Below are positions 56,601-64,000 of a DNA stretch of 64,000 nucleotides, in pieces. Below the pieces are notes generated by a model. The model was given only the letters and a program-made list of their open reading frames with translations. It was not told where the DNA came from and searched no databases. The position numbers were made by a program, and so were the translations under genes. Position 1 is the stretch's first letter; each line of letters opens with the position of its first letter. Source of the stretch: Rhodobacterales bacterium RIFCSPHIGHO2_02_FULL_62_130 (GTDB lineage: Bacteria > Pseudomonadota > Alphaproteobacteria > Rhodobacterales > Rhodobacteraceae); assembly GCA_001828855.1 (NCBI GenBank), contig MHZT01000046.1, positions 62,001 through 126,000 on the forward strand, read 5' to 3'.

Positions 56601-57605
56601 TCAGGCTTCGGCAGCGTTGGTCTTTAGGGCAAGGCGGTTGCCGGGCCAGAGTTTCAGCACCTGCCATGCGATGAGCGGCACCACCCCGAGGCTGGCAGCC
56701 AGCAAGATCATCCCGGCCCATTGCCATGTCTCGCCCAGCGTCAGTGCGGCAGATGCGGCGGCGGAGATCGGGAAGGTGAACGCGCCCCAGAGCGGGCTGA
56801 ACCCCGAGGCGGTGATCCAGCGTGCAAAGACCAGCAACGACGTCAGGATCACCGCGCCCACGCCCGCAAAGGTCAGCGCCAGCAGCGGCTGGCCCACACC
56901 CTGCGCCACCACCACAAACAGCGCGGCTGGGGCCAGATGGATCGCAAGCAGCGGCCGCAGCGGCGCGGGCGGAATCCGCCCGATCAGTTGCGCCAAGGAC
57001 AGCCCCCAGATCAGTGCCGCAACCGGCATCGTGGCCAGCAGCAGCCCTTGCGCCAGATCAATCTGTCCCAAAGCCAGCGCTGCAACACCGCCTACAATGA
57101 AGCCGACAAAATTCAGGTGCCAGACAGGCGTAACGCCCCGCGTCTCGGCTGGCCCGCGCGCCAGAACCACCACCATCGTCACTGCAAGCAGGCCATGCAG
57201 TGCAAGCCCCGCCAGCAAAATGCCCCAAGCCAGCACCGGCGCATAGGGCGCAACCAGCGCAGCGCTTGCCATGACGCCCATGCTGGCCGTCGCATAGCCC
57301 GCCCGCCCCGGCAGCACGGCCAGATCTTGCAGCACCACCGCTGGCCGATGCGCGATCTTCACCGCCAGCGCCAGCAGCGCAAAGGCCACCACAACCAGCA
57401 AAGCCCCGATCAGCGCCTCGATCGGGCCTTGCTCTATCCCCAGAACCTCCATCCCCCGCCGTAGCGCCAAGGCCAGCCCTTGCAGGCCCAGCAGCGCCGG
57501 AAAGATCGCAGGCGGGGTGCGCGCAAAGAGCTTCGGCTTGCGCGGCGGAAATTCAGGGGCGGGATAGGTCTTGGGTCGGGCTGTGACCTTGGGGGCTTGC
57601 GTCAT
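56601..57605 (-). CDS. TehA/SLAC1-family membrane channel (tellurite-resistance/dicarboxylate transporter group)
   Basis: About 334 residues from ATG 57605 (CAGGAG upstream). Ten hydrophobic helices after a short Pro-rich cytoplasmic tail, the topology of TehA/SLAC1 anion channels and C4-dicarboxylate or sulfite exporters. Examples: PLIGALLVVVAFALLALAVKI-like helix 2, GVTPVWHLNFVGFIVGG, SPLWGAFTFPISAAASAALTLG. Stands alone. The name reflects the fold; tellurite resistance is not implied. Confidence 0.8.
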   Translation of the reverse strand: MTQAPKVTARPKTYPAPEFPPRKPKLFARTPPAIFPALLGLQGLALALRRGMEVLGIEQGPIEALIGALLVVVAFALLALAVKIAHRPAVVLQDLAVLPGRAGYATASMGVMASAALVAPYAPVLAWGILLAGLALHGLLAVTMVVVLARGPAETRGVTPVWHLNFVGFIVGGVAALALGQIDLAQGLLLATMPVAALIWGLSLAQLIGRIPPAPLRPLLAIHLAPAALFVVVAQGVGQPLLALTFAGVGAVILTSLLVFARWITASGFSPLWGAFTFPISAAASAALTLGETWQWAGMILLAASLGVVPLIAWQVLKLWPGNRLALKTNAAEA

Positions 57606-57725
57606 GGCGATCTCCTGTTGCCGCCAGACTTTCCGATAAATCCCGCCGCCGCAAGACGGCCACGCGCCGCAGGGCGCCCGTGCGGGATGGCCTCGATGGC
57701 CGCCCTGCACGGGTTTCGGTCGCGG

Positions 57726-58517
57726 TCAGCCGCGCAGCACCGGAAACCAGTCCTCGCGCAACCGCTGACCCGCTTGCATCTCATGTCCCGGATAGGGCGG
57801 CGAGGTGCGGCCCGGACGCTCGACATAACGGGCATCGTCACCTACCAGCCGTAGCGAAAACGCCCGACGCCGCGTCGCGGTATCATTGCCGCGCGCGCCG
57901 TGCAGGGTCAGGTAATTGAAGGCAACCGCATCCCCTGGCTCCATCTGCCATTCCATCACCCGCATCCCTTCCGCATCCGGGTCGGGCACGGCCATGTATT
58001 TCTCAGGGTTGGGATAGAACGAGGTTTCGGCCAGCCAGCGGGTCGGCAATACCTCCTTCTCCCACAGATGACTGCCCGCCACACAACGCAAGGAGGCTTC
58101 TTTTACAGGGTCGAGCGGCGACCAGAACGACACGGTCTGCTGTCCGCCAACGAAATAATAGGGGCCGTCCTGATGCCACGGTGTCGGCTTTGACGTGCCA
58201 GGCTCCTTGACCAGCACATGATCGTGAAACAGTTGCACACGCTGCGAGTCCATCAGGCGTGCCGCCACTTCGGCCACCTCGGACTGCCGGATCACCCGTT
58301 CGAATTCCGGGATGCGGTTCCAGTTGCAATAATCGTCAAAGAACCGCCCGCCCTCGCCGGGTTTGAGATTTTCGGCGGCGTATGGCCCCGGTTCGGCCAT
58401 GTTGCGGGCAACTCCTGCGCGCAGCTCTTCGACCCAATCGGCCCAAAGCCCCTTGATCAGCACCACCCCATCGCGCTGATAGGTCTGCACCATCTCATCC
58501 GTCACCACGACCGCCAT
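57726..58517 (-). CDS. Phytanoyl-CoA dioxygenase (PhyH) family protein
   Basis: 263 residues from ATG 58517 (CAGGAG 7 nt upstream; ATG 58550 is less good). Double-stranded beta-helix of Fe(II)/2-oxoglutarate oxygenases: His115-x-Asp117 (PWHQDGPYYF), distal His206 (YLTLHGARGNDT) and 2-oxoglutarate Arg-region RRRAFSLR. A cytoplasmic hydroxylase for an unknown small molecule. The gene is divergent from a LysR regulator (58611), which probably controls it. Confidence 0.88.
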   Translation of the reverse strand: MAVVVTDEMVQTYQRDGVVLIKGLWADWVEELRAGVARNMAEPGPYAAENLKPGEGGRFFDDYCNWNRIPEFERVIRQSEVAEVAARLMDSQRVQLFHDHVLVKEPGTSKPTPWHQDGPYYFVGGQQTVSFWSPLDPVKEASLRCVAGSHLWEKEVLPTRWLAETSFYPNPEKYMAVPDPDAEGMRVMEWQMEPGDAVAFNYLTLHGARGNDTATRRRAFSLRLVGDDARYVERPGRTSPPYPGHEMQAGQRLREDWFPVLRG

Positions 58518-58563
58518 CGCTTGCTCCTGCATAAGCTGAGTTCTGGCCAAACCATTGCGCGAC

Positions 58564-58608
58564 GGTTATCATAGACGCAAATAATACCTTTCAATAATGG
58601 TCATAACC
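58564..58608. promoter_or_regulatory. Divergent control region of PhyH and LysR genes
   Basis: Within the 93-nt gap GGTTAT (58564-58569) and ATAACC (58603-58608) form an inverted pair, with AATAATACC and CAATAATGG repeats between. The AT-rich patch in a GC-rich genome and the divergent arrangement are typical of LysR-type operators. Confidence 0.4.
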
Positions 58609-58610
58609 AT

Positions 58611-59540
58611 ATGCTATCTCTAACCCTGCGCCAGTTGGAATATGCCGTGGCCGTGGCACGGCATGGCGGGGTGACGGCGGCGGCCGAGGCGTTGCATGTC
58701 AGCCAGCCCGCGTTGTCAGTTGCACTCTCGCATCTGGAAACGACGCTGGGCCGTCCGCTGTTTCTGCGTCGCGCAGGCGGGCGGGTTCTGCCCAGTTCCT
58801 TCGGGCGGGTCTGGCTGGATCAGGCGGAGGCGCAGCTTTCTGGCCTTGCGCGGTTGACTCATGCCGAGGGTGGCAGGGCCGAGCCGCGCTTGCTGATCTT
58901 TCAGGATATCGCCCCCACCTGCCTTGCGCCGATTCTGGCACAGGCCGCGCGGCAGGGCATCGCCATCGCGCCGCAGGTTCTTGGCTTTGAAGCTCTGGCC
59001 GAGGCCTTGCAGCAAGGGCGCGGCGATCTAGCGCTGACATGGGATCTGGGGCTTGAGATCGGGATCGAGCGCAAGGTTCTGGCCCGTGTCGCCCCGCATG
59101 CGGTGCTGGCGGCGGATCATGTCTTGGCCAGTCAAGCCACGCTGACGCTGGCCGATCTGGCGGGGCAGCCGCTGGTTCTGGCCGATCAGGGGCTGTCCTT
59201 GGGCCATATGCGGGCGCTCTTCTCGCAGCGTGGACTGACGGCGCGGATCGCGCATCGCACCGCGTCGCTGGAGTTGCTGCGAAGCTATGCGGCGAACGGG
59301 CTGGGAATCGGGCTAAGCTATACCAATCCCGCCGCGCGCCATGCCCAAGACGGGCTGGCCTTGGTGACGCGCCCGATCGTGGATGCAGGGTCCGAGCCTT
59401 TGGTGCTGGCGCGGCTGGCGGGAAACCCGTTGTCGCAGGGTGCAGCCGCATTGGCGGCGCTGATCCCAGACACCTTGCCCCTGACCCCGTTCCGCGCCAG
59501 CATGCTGCCCAATCAAACACCGGAGGAGCCGTGGCGCTGA
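58611..59540 (+). CDS. LysR-family transcriptional regulator
   Basis: 309 residues. N-terminal winged helix MLSLTLRQLEYAVAVARHGGVTAAAEALHVSQPALSVALSHLE is intact; the effector domain covers about 90-295 (LTWDLGLEIGIERKVLARVAPHAVLAADH). Start ATG 58611 has no strong ribosome binding site. Likely autoregulated and controlling the divergent PhyH gene. It overlaps the next gene by 10 nt. Confidence 0.93.
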   Translation: MLSLTLRQLEYAVAVARHGGVTAAAEALHVSQPALSVALSHLETTLGRPLFLRRAGGRVLPSSFGRVWLDQAEAQLSGLARLTHAEGGRAEPRLLIFQDIAPTCLAPILAQAARQGIAIAPQVLGFEALAEALQQGRGDLALTWDLGLEIGIERKVLARVAPHAVLAADHVLASQATLTLADLAGQPLVLADQGLSLGHMRALFSQRGLTARIAHRTASLELLRSYAANGLGIGLSYTNPAARHAQDGLALVTRPIVDAGSEPLVLARLAGNPLSQGAAALAALIPDTLPLTPFRASMLPNQTPEEPWR

Positions 59541-60511
59541 TCCCACTTGCGACTGCCTGCGATCTGGTGCGGGCAAGTTTGGCGGCCTATCTGCCTGATC
59601 CCACGGCCAAACTGACCGCGCTGAACGATAGCGGTGCGGAACAGGCTGGCTTTGTGCTGCGGGTGACGCCTGCGGCGGGGGGCAGCCTGATTGCAAAGAT
59701 CAGTGCCGAGCCTTCACGGCTGGAGGCCCAGTTCCGCCGCCTGACCGCGACGCATCCGCGAATGAAAACCGGCCTGCTGCGTGTGCCGGAACCTCTGTTC
59801 CGGGATGCCGCGCGCGGGGTGATCCTGATGGAGGATGGCTGGGGTCAGCGGGCCGAGACGCTGTGGCGCAAGGGCGGCGCGCCTGCCTTGACTGCGATGC
59901 AGGCGGCGGGGCGCTGGCTGGCGCGGTTTCACACCCTGACGGCGCGGGAAATGCCGTTTGACCCCGCGCCGCATCTGAATTGGCTGGAGCGCGCGCTTCT
60001 GGCCCAAGCCGAAGGACATCGCGCCATCCCCGACTTTGCCGCGCTGGAATCCCATCTGCCGCGCCTGCACCGGCTTGCGACCGAGGCCAAGGATCAGCCC
60101 GCCATCCGTTGCATCACGCATCGGGACTTCCATTTGCGGAATGTGGTGATCCGTCCGAACGGCCGTATCTACGGGCTGGATTTCGAAAATGAAAAGCTGG
60201 ATGACGCCCTACGCGATCTGTTGTTCTTTCTGACCGACGCCGCGATCCACAGCCCGCAACCCGAAGTTTTTGCCGCCGCTATTGGCGCGTTCCACAGTGG
60301 TTATGGCACTCCTGCTGCATCGCCCGAGGTGTTTGAATTCTTCCACCTGTTCCATGCGCTGTCGGCTTGGGCGGCGCTGGACGAATCAAACACCCCGCTG
60401 GGGCCGAATCGCCTGCGCCGCCTGCGCGTCCTGCAAGATCTGGCCGCGTCCGAGCCAGCCGCCCTTGGGGTCACACCCGCCCAAAGCGCTTTTACCGCGT
60501 CGCAGATATGA
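59531..60511 (+). CDS. Aminoglycoside-phosphotransferase-fold kinase
   Basis: 326 residues starting GTG 59531 with GGAGGAG 8 nt upstream and overlapping the LysR gene. Catalytic Brenner motif H197-RDFHLR-N204 and metal-binding Asp217 (YGLDFEN). Proteins with this fold phosphorylate choline, homoserine, sugars or aminoglycosides; the substrate is unknown. Co-transcribed with LysR by spacing. Confidence 0.87.
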   Translation: MALIPLATACDLVRASLAAYLPDPTAKLTALNDSGAEQAGFVLRVTPAAGGSLIAKISAEPSRLEAQFRRLTATHPRMKTGLLRVPEPLFRDAARGVILMEDGWGQRAETLWRKGGAPALTAMQAAGRWLARFHTLTAREMPFDPAPHLNWLERALLAQAEGHRAIPDFAALESHLPRLHRLATEAKDQPAIRCITHRDFHLRNVVIRPNGRIYGLDFENEKLDDALRDLLFFLTDAAIHSPQPEVFAAAIGAFHSGYGTPAASPEVFEFFHLFHALSAWAALDESNTPLGPNRLRRLRVLQDLAASEPAALGVTPAQSAFTASQI

Positions 60512-60539
60512 AACCTTACAAGATAACCAAAGCGCTTTG
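60482..60539. promoter_or_regulatory. LacI-type operators upstream of the LacI-glk unit
   Basis: CAAAGCGCTTTT (60482-60493) and the perfect palindrome CAAAGCGCTTTG (60528-60539), centres 46 bp apart; a further imperfect TCAAACACTTTGA lies at 60620-60632. The central CG and A/T-flanked half-sites are typical for LacI regulators. The first site is inside the kinase gene end. The gap 60512-60699 otherwise holds no gene. Confidence 0.6.
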
Positions 60540-60699
60540 AGGCAATTATATCTCGCCATCTTCGCCTTGCGGGCTGAAGGCTTCTTCAGATTTCACCTCT
60601 GCCGCCACGACAAAGCGATTCAAACACTTTGACCCCGGAGAACCCCACGGCTAACCTGCCCACCGCAACCGTTTTGACCGCAAAGACCGCATATCTGCC

Positions 60700-61731
60700 A
60701 TGAACCTGAAAGAGCTGTCACAGAAACTCGGGCTGTCGCCCACCACGGTCAGCCGTGCTTTGAACGGCTATCCCGAAGTGAACGAGGCGACCCGCGAACG
60801 CATCGTTGCGGCGGCCAAACGACACAACTACCGCCCCAATGCGCGGGCGATCCGGCTGGCGACTGGGCGGGCGATGGCGGTGGGGCATATCTTTCCGGTG
60901 GCGACCAAGAATGAGATCGTGAACCCGATCTTTGCCGATTTCATTGCCGGCGCGGGTGAGGTTTATTCGCAAAACGGCTATGACATGCTGCTGTCGGTCG
61001 TGGCCGATGATGCCGAGCAGGCCACCTACCGCGATCTGAAATCGCGCGGCGCGGTGGACGGGGTGATCATCCATGCAGTGCGGACCTTTGATGATCGTAT
61101 TCCGGCGCTGCTTGATATGGGCCTGCCCTTTGTCAGTCACGGTCGCGCCACGGGGATCGAGCAGCCTTATTCCTGGGTCGATGTGAACAACCGCCGCGCC
61201 TTTCTGCGCGCCACCGAATTCCTGCTGGATCTTGGCCATACCCGAATCGCGCTTGTGAACGGGGTCGAGAATATGGATTTCGCCATCCGCCGCCGCACCG
61301 GTTATCTGGATGCCTTGGCCGCGCGCGGTGTCGGGGCCGACCCCGCGATCATGGCCACAGACGAGATGACCGAGCTTTCGGGCTATCGCGCGGCCAGCCG
61401 CATGCTGGATGCCCCGAACCCACCCACCGCCTTTCTGGCCGCCTCGATGCTGTCCGGCATGGGGGTGCGGCGCGCCATTGAAGGGCGCGGGTTGAAGATG
61501 GGGCGGGATGTTTCGGTGATCATCTTTGACGATGAACTCAGCTACCTTCGTAACGGCGAGGGTCTGCCGATCTTTACCGCGACCCGATCTTCCGTGCGCG
61601 ATGCGGGCAGGATTGCGGCGCAAATGCTGCTTGATCTGATCGCAGATCCCGAGAATACCGTGCAGCAGCGCCTGCTTGAAGCGGATCTGATCATTGGCCA
61701 ATCGACCGGCCCTGCCCCGCGTCGCGGCTGA
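60700..61731 (+). CDS. LacI-family transcriptional regulator
   Basis: 343 residues. N-terminal helix-turn-helix MNLKELSQKLGLSPTTVSRALNGYPEVNEATRERI with hinge, then a periplasmic-binding-protein-like sugar domain (about 60-340; DGVIIHAVRTFDDRIPALLDMGLPFVSHGR; NGVENMDFAIRRRTGYLDAL). It should bind the CAAAGCGCTTTG sites upstream and control glk and itself. The inducer is probably a sugar such as an alpha-glucoside. Confidence 0.93.
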   Translation: MNLKELSQKLGLSPTTVSRALNGYPEVNEATRERIVAAAKRHNYRPNARAIRLATGRAMAVGHIFPVATKNEIVNPIFADFIAGAGEVYSQNGYDMLLSVVADDAEQATYRDLKSRGAVDGVIIHAVRTFDDRIPALLDMGLPFVSHGRATGIEQPYSWVDVNNRRAFLRATEFLLDLGHTRIALVNGVENMDFAIRRRTGYLDALAARGVGADPAIMATDEMTELSGYRAASRMLDAPNPPTAFLAASMLSGMGVRRAIEGRGLKMGRDVSVIIFDDELSYLRNGEGLPIFTATRSSVRDAGRIAAQMLLDLIADPENTVQQRLLEADLIIGQSTGPAPRRG

Positions 61732-61821
61732 TCCATGCAGGCGCGTATCGTTTTTCTCGACCTGACCGGCGCAATGGCCCTGCGCTGCCCCCCCAAGACC
61801 CACGCTTTATGAGGTGCCACA

Positions 61822-62793
61822 ATGACCGCCCCCCTCGCCATCGTTGCCGATATTGGCGGCACCAATACCCGCGTCGCCCTTGCAGATGGCAAGGTGGTGC
61901 GCGCCGAAACGATCCGCCGCTTTTCCAACGCCGCTTTTCCCAGTCTTGAGCCGGTTTTGGCACAATATCTGGCCGATGCCGGTATTGCGCTGGTGGATGG
62001 CGTCTGTGTGGCAGCCGCAGGACCGGTACGCGATGGCGTGGCGGTGATGACCAATCTGGACTGGACCATCGACAGCGCGTCGCTGATCCGTGCAACCGGT
62101 GCGGGCCAGACCGCCATTCTCAACGATCTGCAGGCCCAAGGCCATGCGCTGGGCCATATCGCGCCGGAGTTCCTGCGCCCGCTGGTTCACGGCCCGCATC
62201 AGTCGGGGGCAGCGATGCTGGTGGTGGGGGTGGGCACCGGTATGAACGCAGCCCCCGTGCATGAAACCCCTTGGGGCCGTGTGGTCGCGGCCTCGGAATG
62301 TGGCCATATCTCGATGCCGGTGCGGACCGAGCAGGACTTCCGCCTTGCGCGATTTATCGAAAGCCACGGTCCCCACGCCCACGGCTTTGCGGGGGTAGAA
62401 GATGTGCTGGCGGGGCGCGGGCTTGAGCGTGTCCACGCCTTTGCCACCTCCGAGGCCGGAACCCCGCAAGAGATGAAGGCCGCTGACATCATGGCGGCCC
62501 TTGCCGCTGGCGATGCGCTGGCCCGCGCCACCGCGCGGCTTTATGTGCATCTTCTGGGGGCGGAACTGGGCAATCTTGCGCTGATCCATTTGCCCTTTGG
62601 CGGCATCTTCCTGATCGGCGGCGTGGCCCGTGCCATGACGCCCTATATGGCCGAATTCGGACTGGCCGAGTCCTTCCACGACAAGGGCCGCTTTGCCGAA
62701 TTCATGCACAGCTTTGCCATCACGGTGGTCGAGGATGATTTCGCTGCCCTCACCGGCTGCGCCGCCTACCTTGCCAATGGCGGCAAGGGCTGA
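61822..62793 (+). CDS. glk: Glucokinase
   Basis: 323 residues, ROK/Glk-type. ATP/phosphate motif DIGGTNTR (10-17), DWTID region, AILNDLQAQGHALGH with the catalytic Asp, and GVGTGMNAAPVHETPWGRVVAASECGHI. Phosphorylates glucose to glucose 6-phosphate in the cytoplasm. ATG 61822 follows GAGGTG. Located 90 nt after the LacI regulator and probably in the same operon, so glucokinase level follows that regulator. Confidence 0.95.
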   Translation: MTAPLAIVADIGGTNTRVALADGKVVRAETIRRFSNAAFPSLEPVLAQYLADAGIALVDGVCVAAAGPVRDGVAVMTNLDWTIDSASLIRATGAGQTAILNDLQAQGHALGHIAPEFLRPLVHGPHQSGAAMLVVGVGTGMNAAPVHETPWGRVVAASECGHISMPVRTEQDFRLARFIESHGPHAHGFAGVEDVLAGRGLERVHAFATSEAGTPQEMKAADIMAALAAGDALARATARLYVHLLGAELGNLALIHLPFGGIFLIGGVARAMTPYMAEFGLAESFHDKGRFAEFMHSFAITVVEDDFAALTGCAAYLANGGKG

Positions 62794-62854
62794 CCCACCG
62801 CAGCCACAGGCGCCAAGCTTCGCGGTTTCATCTTGGCAAAAATACTCTGGGGGA

Positions 62855-62901
62855 AACTCTGTGTTTTCTGAAAGAAAACACAGAGTTGGGGGCTAGCCCC
62901 C
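62855..62901. repeat. Two adjacent palindromes at the glk / hydrolase junction
   Basis: A perfect 15-bp stem AACTCTGTGTTTTCT (62855-62869) with loop GAA, followed directly by the 14-nt palindrome GGGGGCTAGCCCCC (62888-62901). The preceding CATCTTGGCAAAAATACTC resembles the flank of the GCCGGAGG repeats. Both genes converge here, so it may act as a bidirectional terminator, although T runs are short. Confidence 0.7.
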
Positions 62902-62909
62902 CCTTGCTG

Positions 62910-63572
62910 TCACTTTGGCAGACGCTCGGCCAGAAAGGCCAAAGCCACCTGCAACCCGTCCGGCGCGATGCCGTGTCCGGTGCCCTTCATCACATGACCA
63001 AAGGTCTCGAACCCCGCCGCGACCAGCGCATCTCCTGCCAGCGCCATCTCGCGGAAATCCACCACCGGGTCCTGATCGCCATGCACCAGAAGCACCGGCA
63101 GTTTGACGCGGGCTTCTGCCTGCAACAGTTGCGGGCGCAACAGCCGCCCCGAAATCGCCACCACCCCCGCGATTGCCGGCGCACGACGCGGTGCAATATG
63201 CAGGCTCATCATCGCGCCTTGGGAAAACCCGACCAAAGCCAGTTGCGAAGGCATCAGCCCTTCCTCGGCCAGCCGCGCATCGAGAAACGCGTTCAAAGCA
63301 TCCGCAGACCGGTTCATTCCGACCGCCGCATCCACCTCGCTTGATCCGTCAAAGCGCGGGATGCCGAACCATTGGCGGCCAAAGGGATTGCCCGCGCAAG
63401 GCTCGGGCGCGTCGGGGGCATAGAACACGGTATCGCGCAGATGCGGTCCCAGCGGATCGGCCAGACCCAGAAGATCGGCCCCGTCCGCGCCATAGCCATG
63501 CAGAAACACCACCATCGAGCGCGCCTTGCCCGACACCGAAGCCTTGCGACCAAACTTCAACCCCTGCGTCAT
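62910..63572 (-). CDS. Phospholipase/carboxylesterase family hydrolase
   Basis: 220 residues from ATG 63572. Typical esterase fold: oxyanion VVFLHGYGADGADL, nucleophile Ser117 (VGFSQGAMM), Asp168 (VHGDQDPVV) and His200 (GTGHGI). Resembles carboxylesterase 2 / acyl-protein thioesterase-like enzymes; the acyl substrate is unknown. Overlaps the downstream end of the AlkA-type gene by 4 nt (ATGA). Confidence 0.9.
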   Translation of the reverse strand: MTQGLKFGRKASVSGKARSMVVFLHGYGADGADLLGLADPLGPHLRDTVFYAPDAPEPCAGNPFGRQWFGIPRFDGSSEVDAAVGMNRSADALNAFLDARLAEEGLMPSQLALVGFSQGAMMSLHIAPRRAPAIAGVVAISGRLLRPQLLQAEARVKLPVLLVHGDQDPVVDFREMALAGDALVAAGFETFGHVMKGTGHGIAPDGLQVALAFLAERLPK

Positions 63573-64000
63573 CGGATTCCTTCCCGTGATTTTGCCACAT
63601 GGTAGTAGGCCCAAAGAATCCGCGCCGCAACCGACCGCCACGGCGACCAGACCTGCGCCATGGCACGCAGTTCCCGCTCGGAGGGGCGTTTCTCCAGCCC
63701 GAACAGCACTTTTGCCCCCTCTTGCAGCGCCAGATCGCCAGCCGCAAACACATCCGCCCGCCCCAAGGCAAACATGGCATAGATTTCGGCGGTCCATGTG
63801 CCGATGCCGGGAACCTGCACCAAAGTCGCCACCACCTCGGCATCGGGTGCGGCGCGCAGCGCGTCAAAATCAATCCCCGCCAAGGCCAGCGCCCGCGCAT
63901 AGCGCGCTTTCTGTCGGCTTAGCCCCGCCGCGCGCAAATCCTCATCCGAGGTCGCCGCAATCTCGGCCTGCCCTGTCAGTCCTGCCGCTTCCATCCGCGC
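63569..64000 (-). CDS. DNA-3-methyladenine glycosylase, AlkA/HhH-GPD type (5' truncated by window end)
   Basis: Reading continues to base 64000, so the N terminus is missing; 143 residues are visible. The helix-hairpin-helix and catalytic region LVQVPGIGTWTAEIYAMFALGRADVFAAGDLALQ has the Lys/Asp-type active site with Asp in GDLAL, as in AlkA and DNA-3-methyladenine glycosylase 2. Removes alkylated bases in base excision repair. Translationally coupled to the esterase gene. Confidence 0.88.
   Translation of the reverse strand, partial: ARMEAAGLTGQAEIAATSDEDLRAAGLSRQKARYARALALAGIDFDALRAAPDAEVVATLVQVPGIGTWTAEIYAMFALGRADVFAAGDLALQEGAKVLFGLEKRPSERELRAMAQVWSPWRSVAARILWAYYHVAKSREGIR

Noticed and set aside
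56601-57605. Tellurite resistance determinant
   Set aside because: The TehA/SLAC1 fold alone does not show tellurite resistance; no tehB or ter genes are nearby.
59531-60511. Aminoglycoside antibiotic resistance gene
   Set aside because: The fold is shared by many metabolic kinases, and chromosomal overlap with a LysR gene points to metabolism, not acquired resistance.

Overview
The window looks like a stretch of chromosome from a Rhodobacterales alphaproteobacterium (Rhodobacter/Paracoccus-type). The evidence is high GC content, a dense layout of short operons, an IscR without its usual cysteine ligands at the head of a mixed isc/suf cluster, a CckA kinase preceded by a TTAA-N7-TTAA CtrA-type site, alphaproteobacterial LexA boxes (GTTC-N7-GTTC and GTTC-N7-GATC) in front of recA, and small palindromic repeats of a kind scattered through Rhodobacteraceae genomes. 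The genus cannot be fixed from the sequence alone. There is no prophage, insertion sequence, CRISPR array or plasmid-type gene; nearly everything is core or near-core genome.

Layout. 0-9 kb: 3' part of mfd; a minus-strand trio (AMP-forming ligase, FrnE-like DsbA protein, Bcr/CflA transporter); an XRE-cupin regulator; and a phosphoesterase/Ser-Thr kinase-USP pair. 8.9-14.6 kb: orphan peptide-binding protein with a newly found 38-residue entericidin-like lipoprotein, a candidate sRNA with its own promoter and terminator, 3-hydroxybutyrate dehydrogenase, a DUF502 protein and the pseudouridine catabolism pair psuK-psuG. 14.6-19 kb: rpsB-tsf with a perfect 24-bp hairpin between the genes, a structured intergenic region that may encode an RNA, a LuxR solo and a FAD oxidoreductase. 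19-23 kb: a divergent three-gene signalling unit (NarL-type response regulator; periplasmic cysteine-free SUOX-fold protein plus hybrid histidine kinase) that resembles pterin-sensing PruR systems. 23-30 kb: RND efflux pump and adaptor, tRNA-Arg(CCG), and a lipidated subtilisin-like protease with a possible beta-barrel tail.

30-39 kb: Fe-S cluster assembly cluster iscR - cysteine desulfurase - sufB - FkbM methyltransferase - small methyltransferase-like protein - sufC - sufD - two membrane proteins - sufS. 39-44 kb: alpha/beta hydrolase, small helical protein and HD hydrolase, then icd and typA. 44-56 kb: on the minus strand, recA, alaS, a DUF1330 protein and a class II glutamine amidotransferase; also a sulfotransferase, cckA, an RsmB-type rRNA methyltransferase, an SDR enzyme and guaB. 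56-64 kb: class I glutamine amidotransferase, TehA/SLAC1 channel, PhyH dioxygenase divergent from a LysR regulator, an APH-type kinase, a LacI regulator with CAAAGCGCTTTG operators and glucokinase, a carboxylesterase and a truncated AlkA-type DNA glycosylase.

The points that most deserve follow-up are the PruR-like sensory module, two unannotated RNA candidates, the rpsB/tsf hairpin, the insertion of methyltransferase genes inside the suf operon, and the repeat families, one of which supplies the stop codon of a gene.
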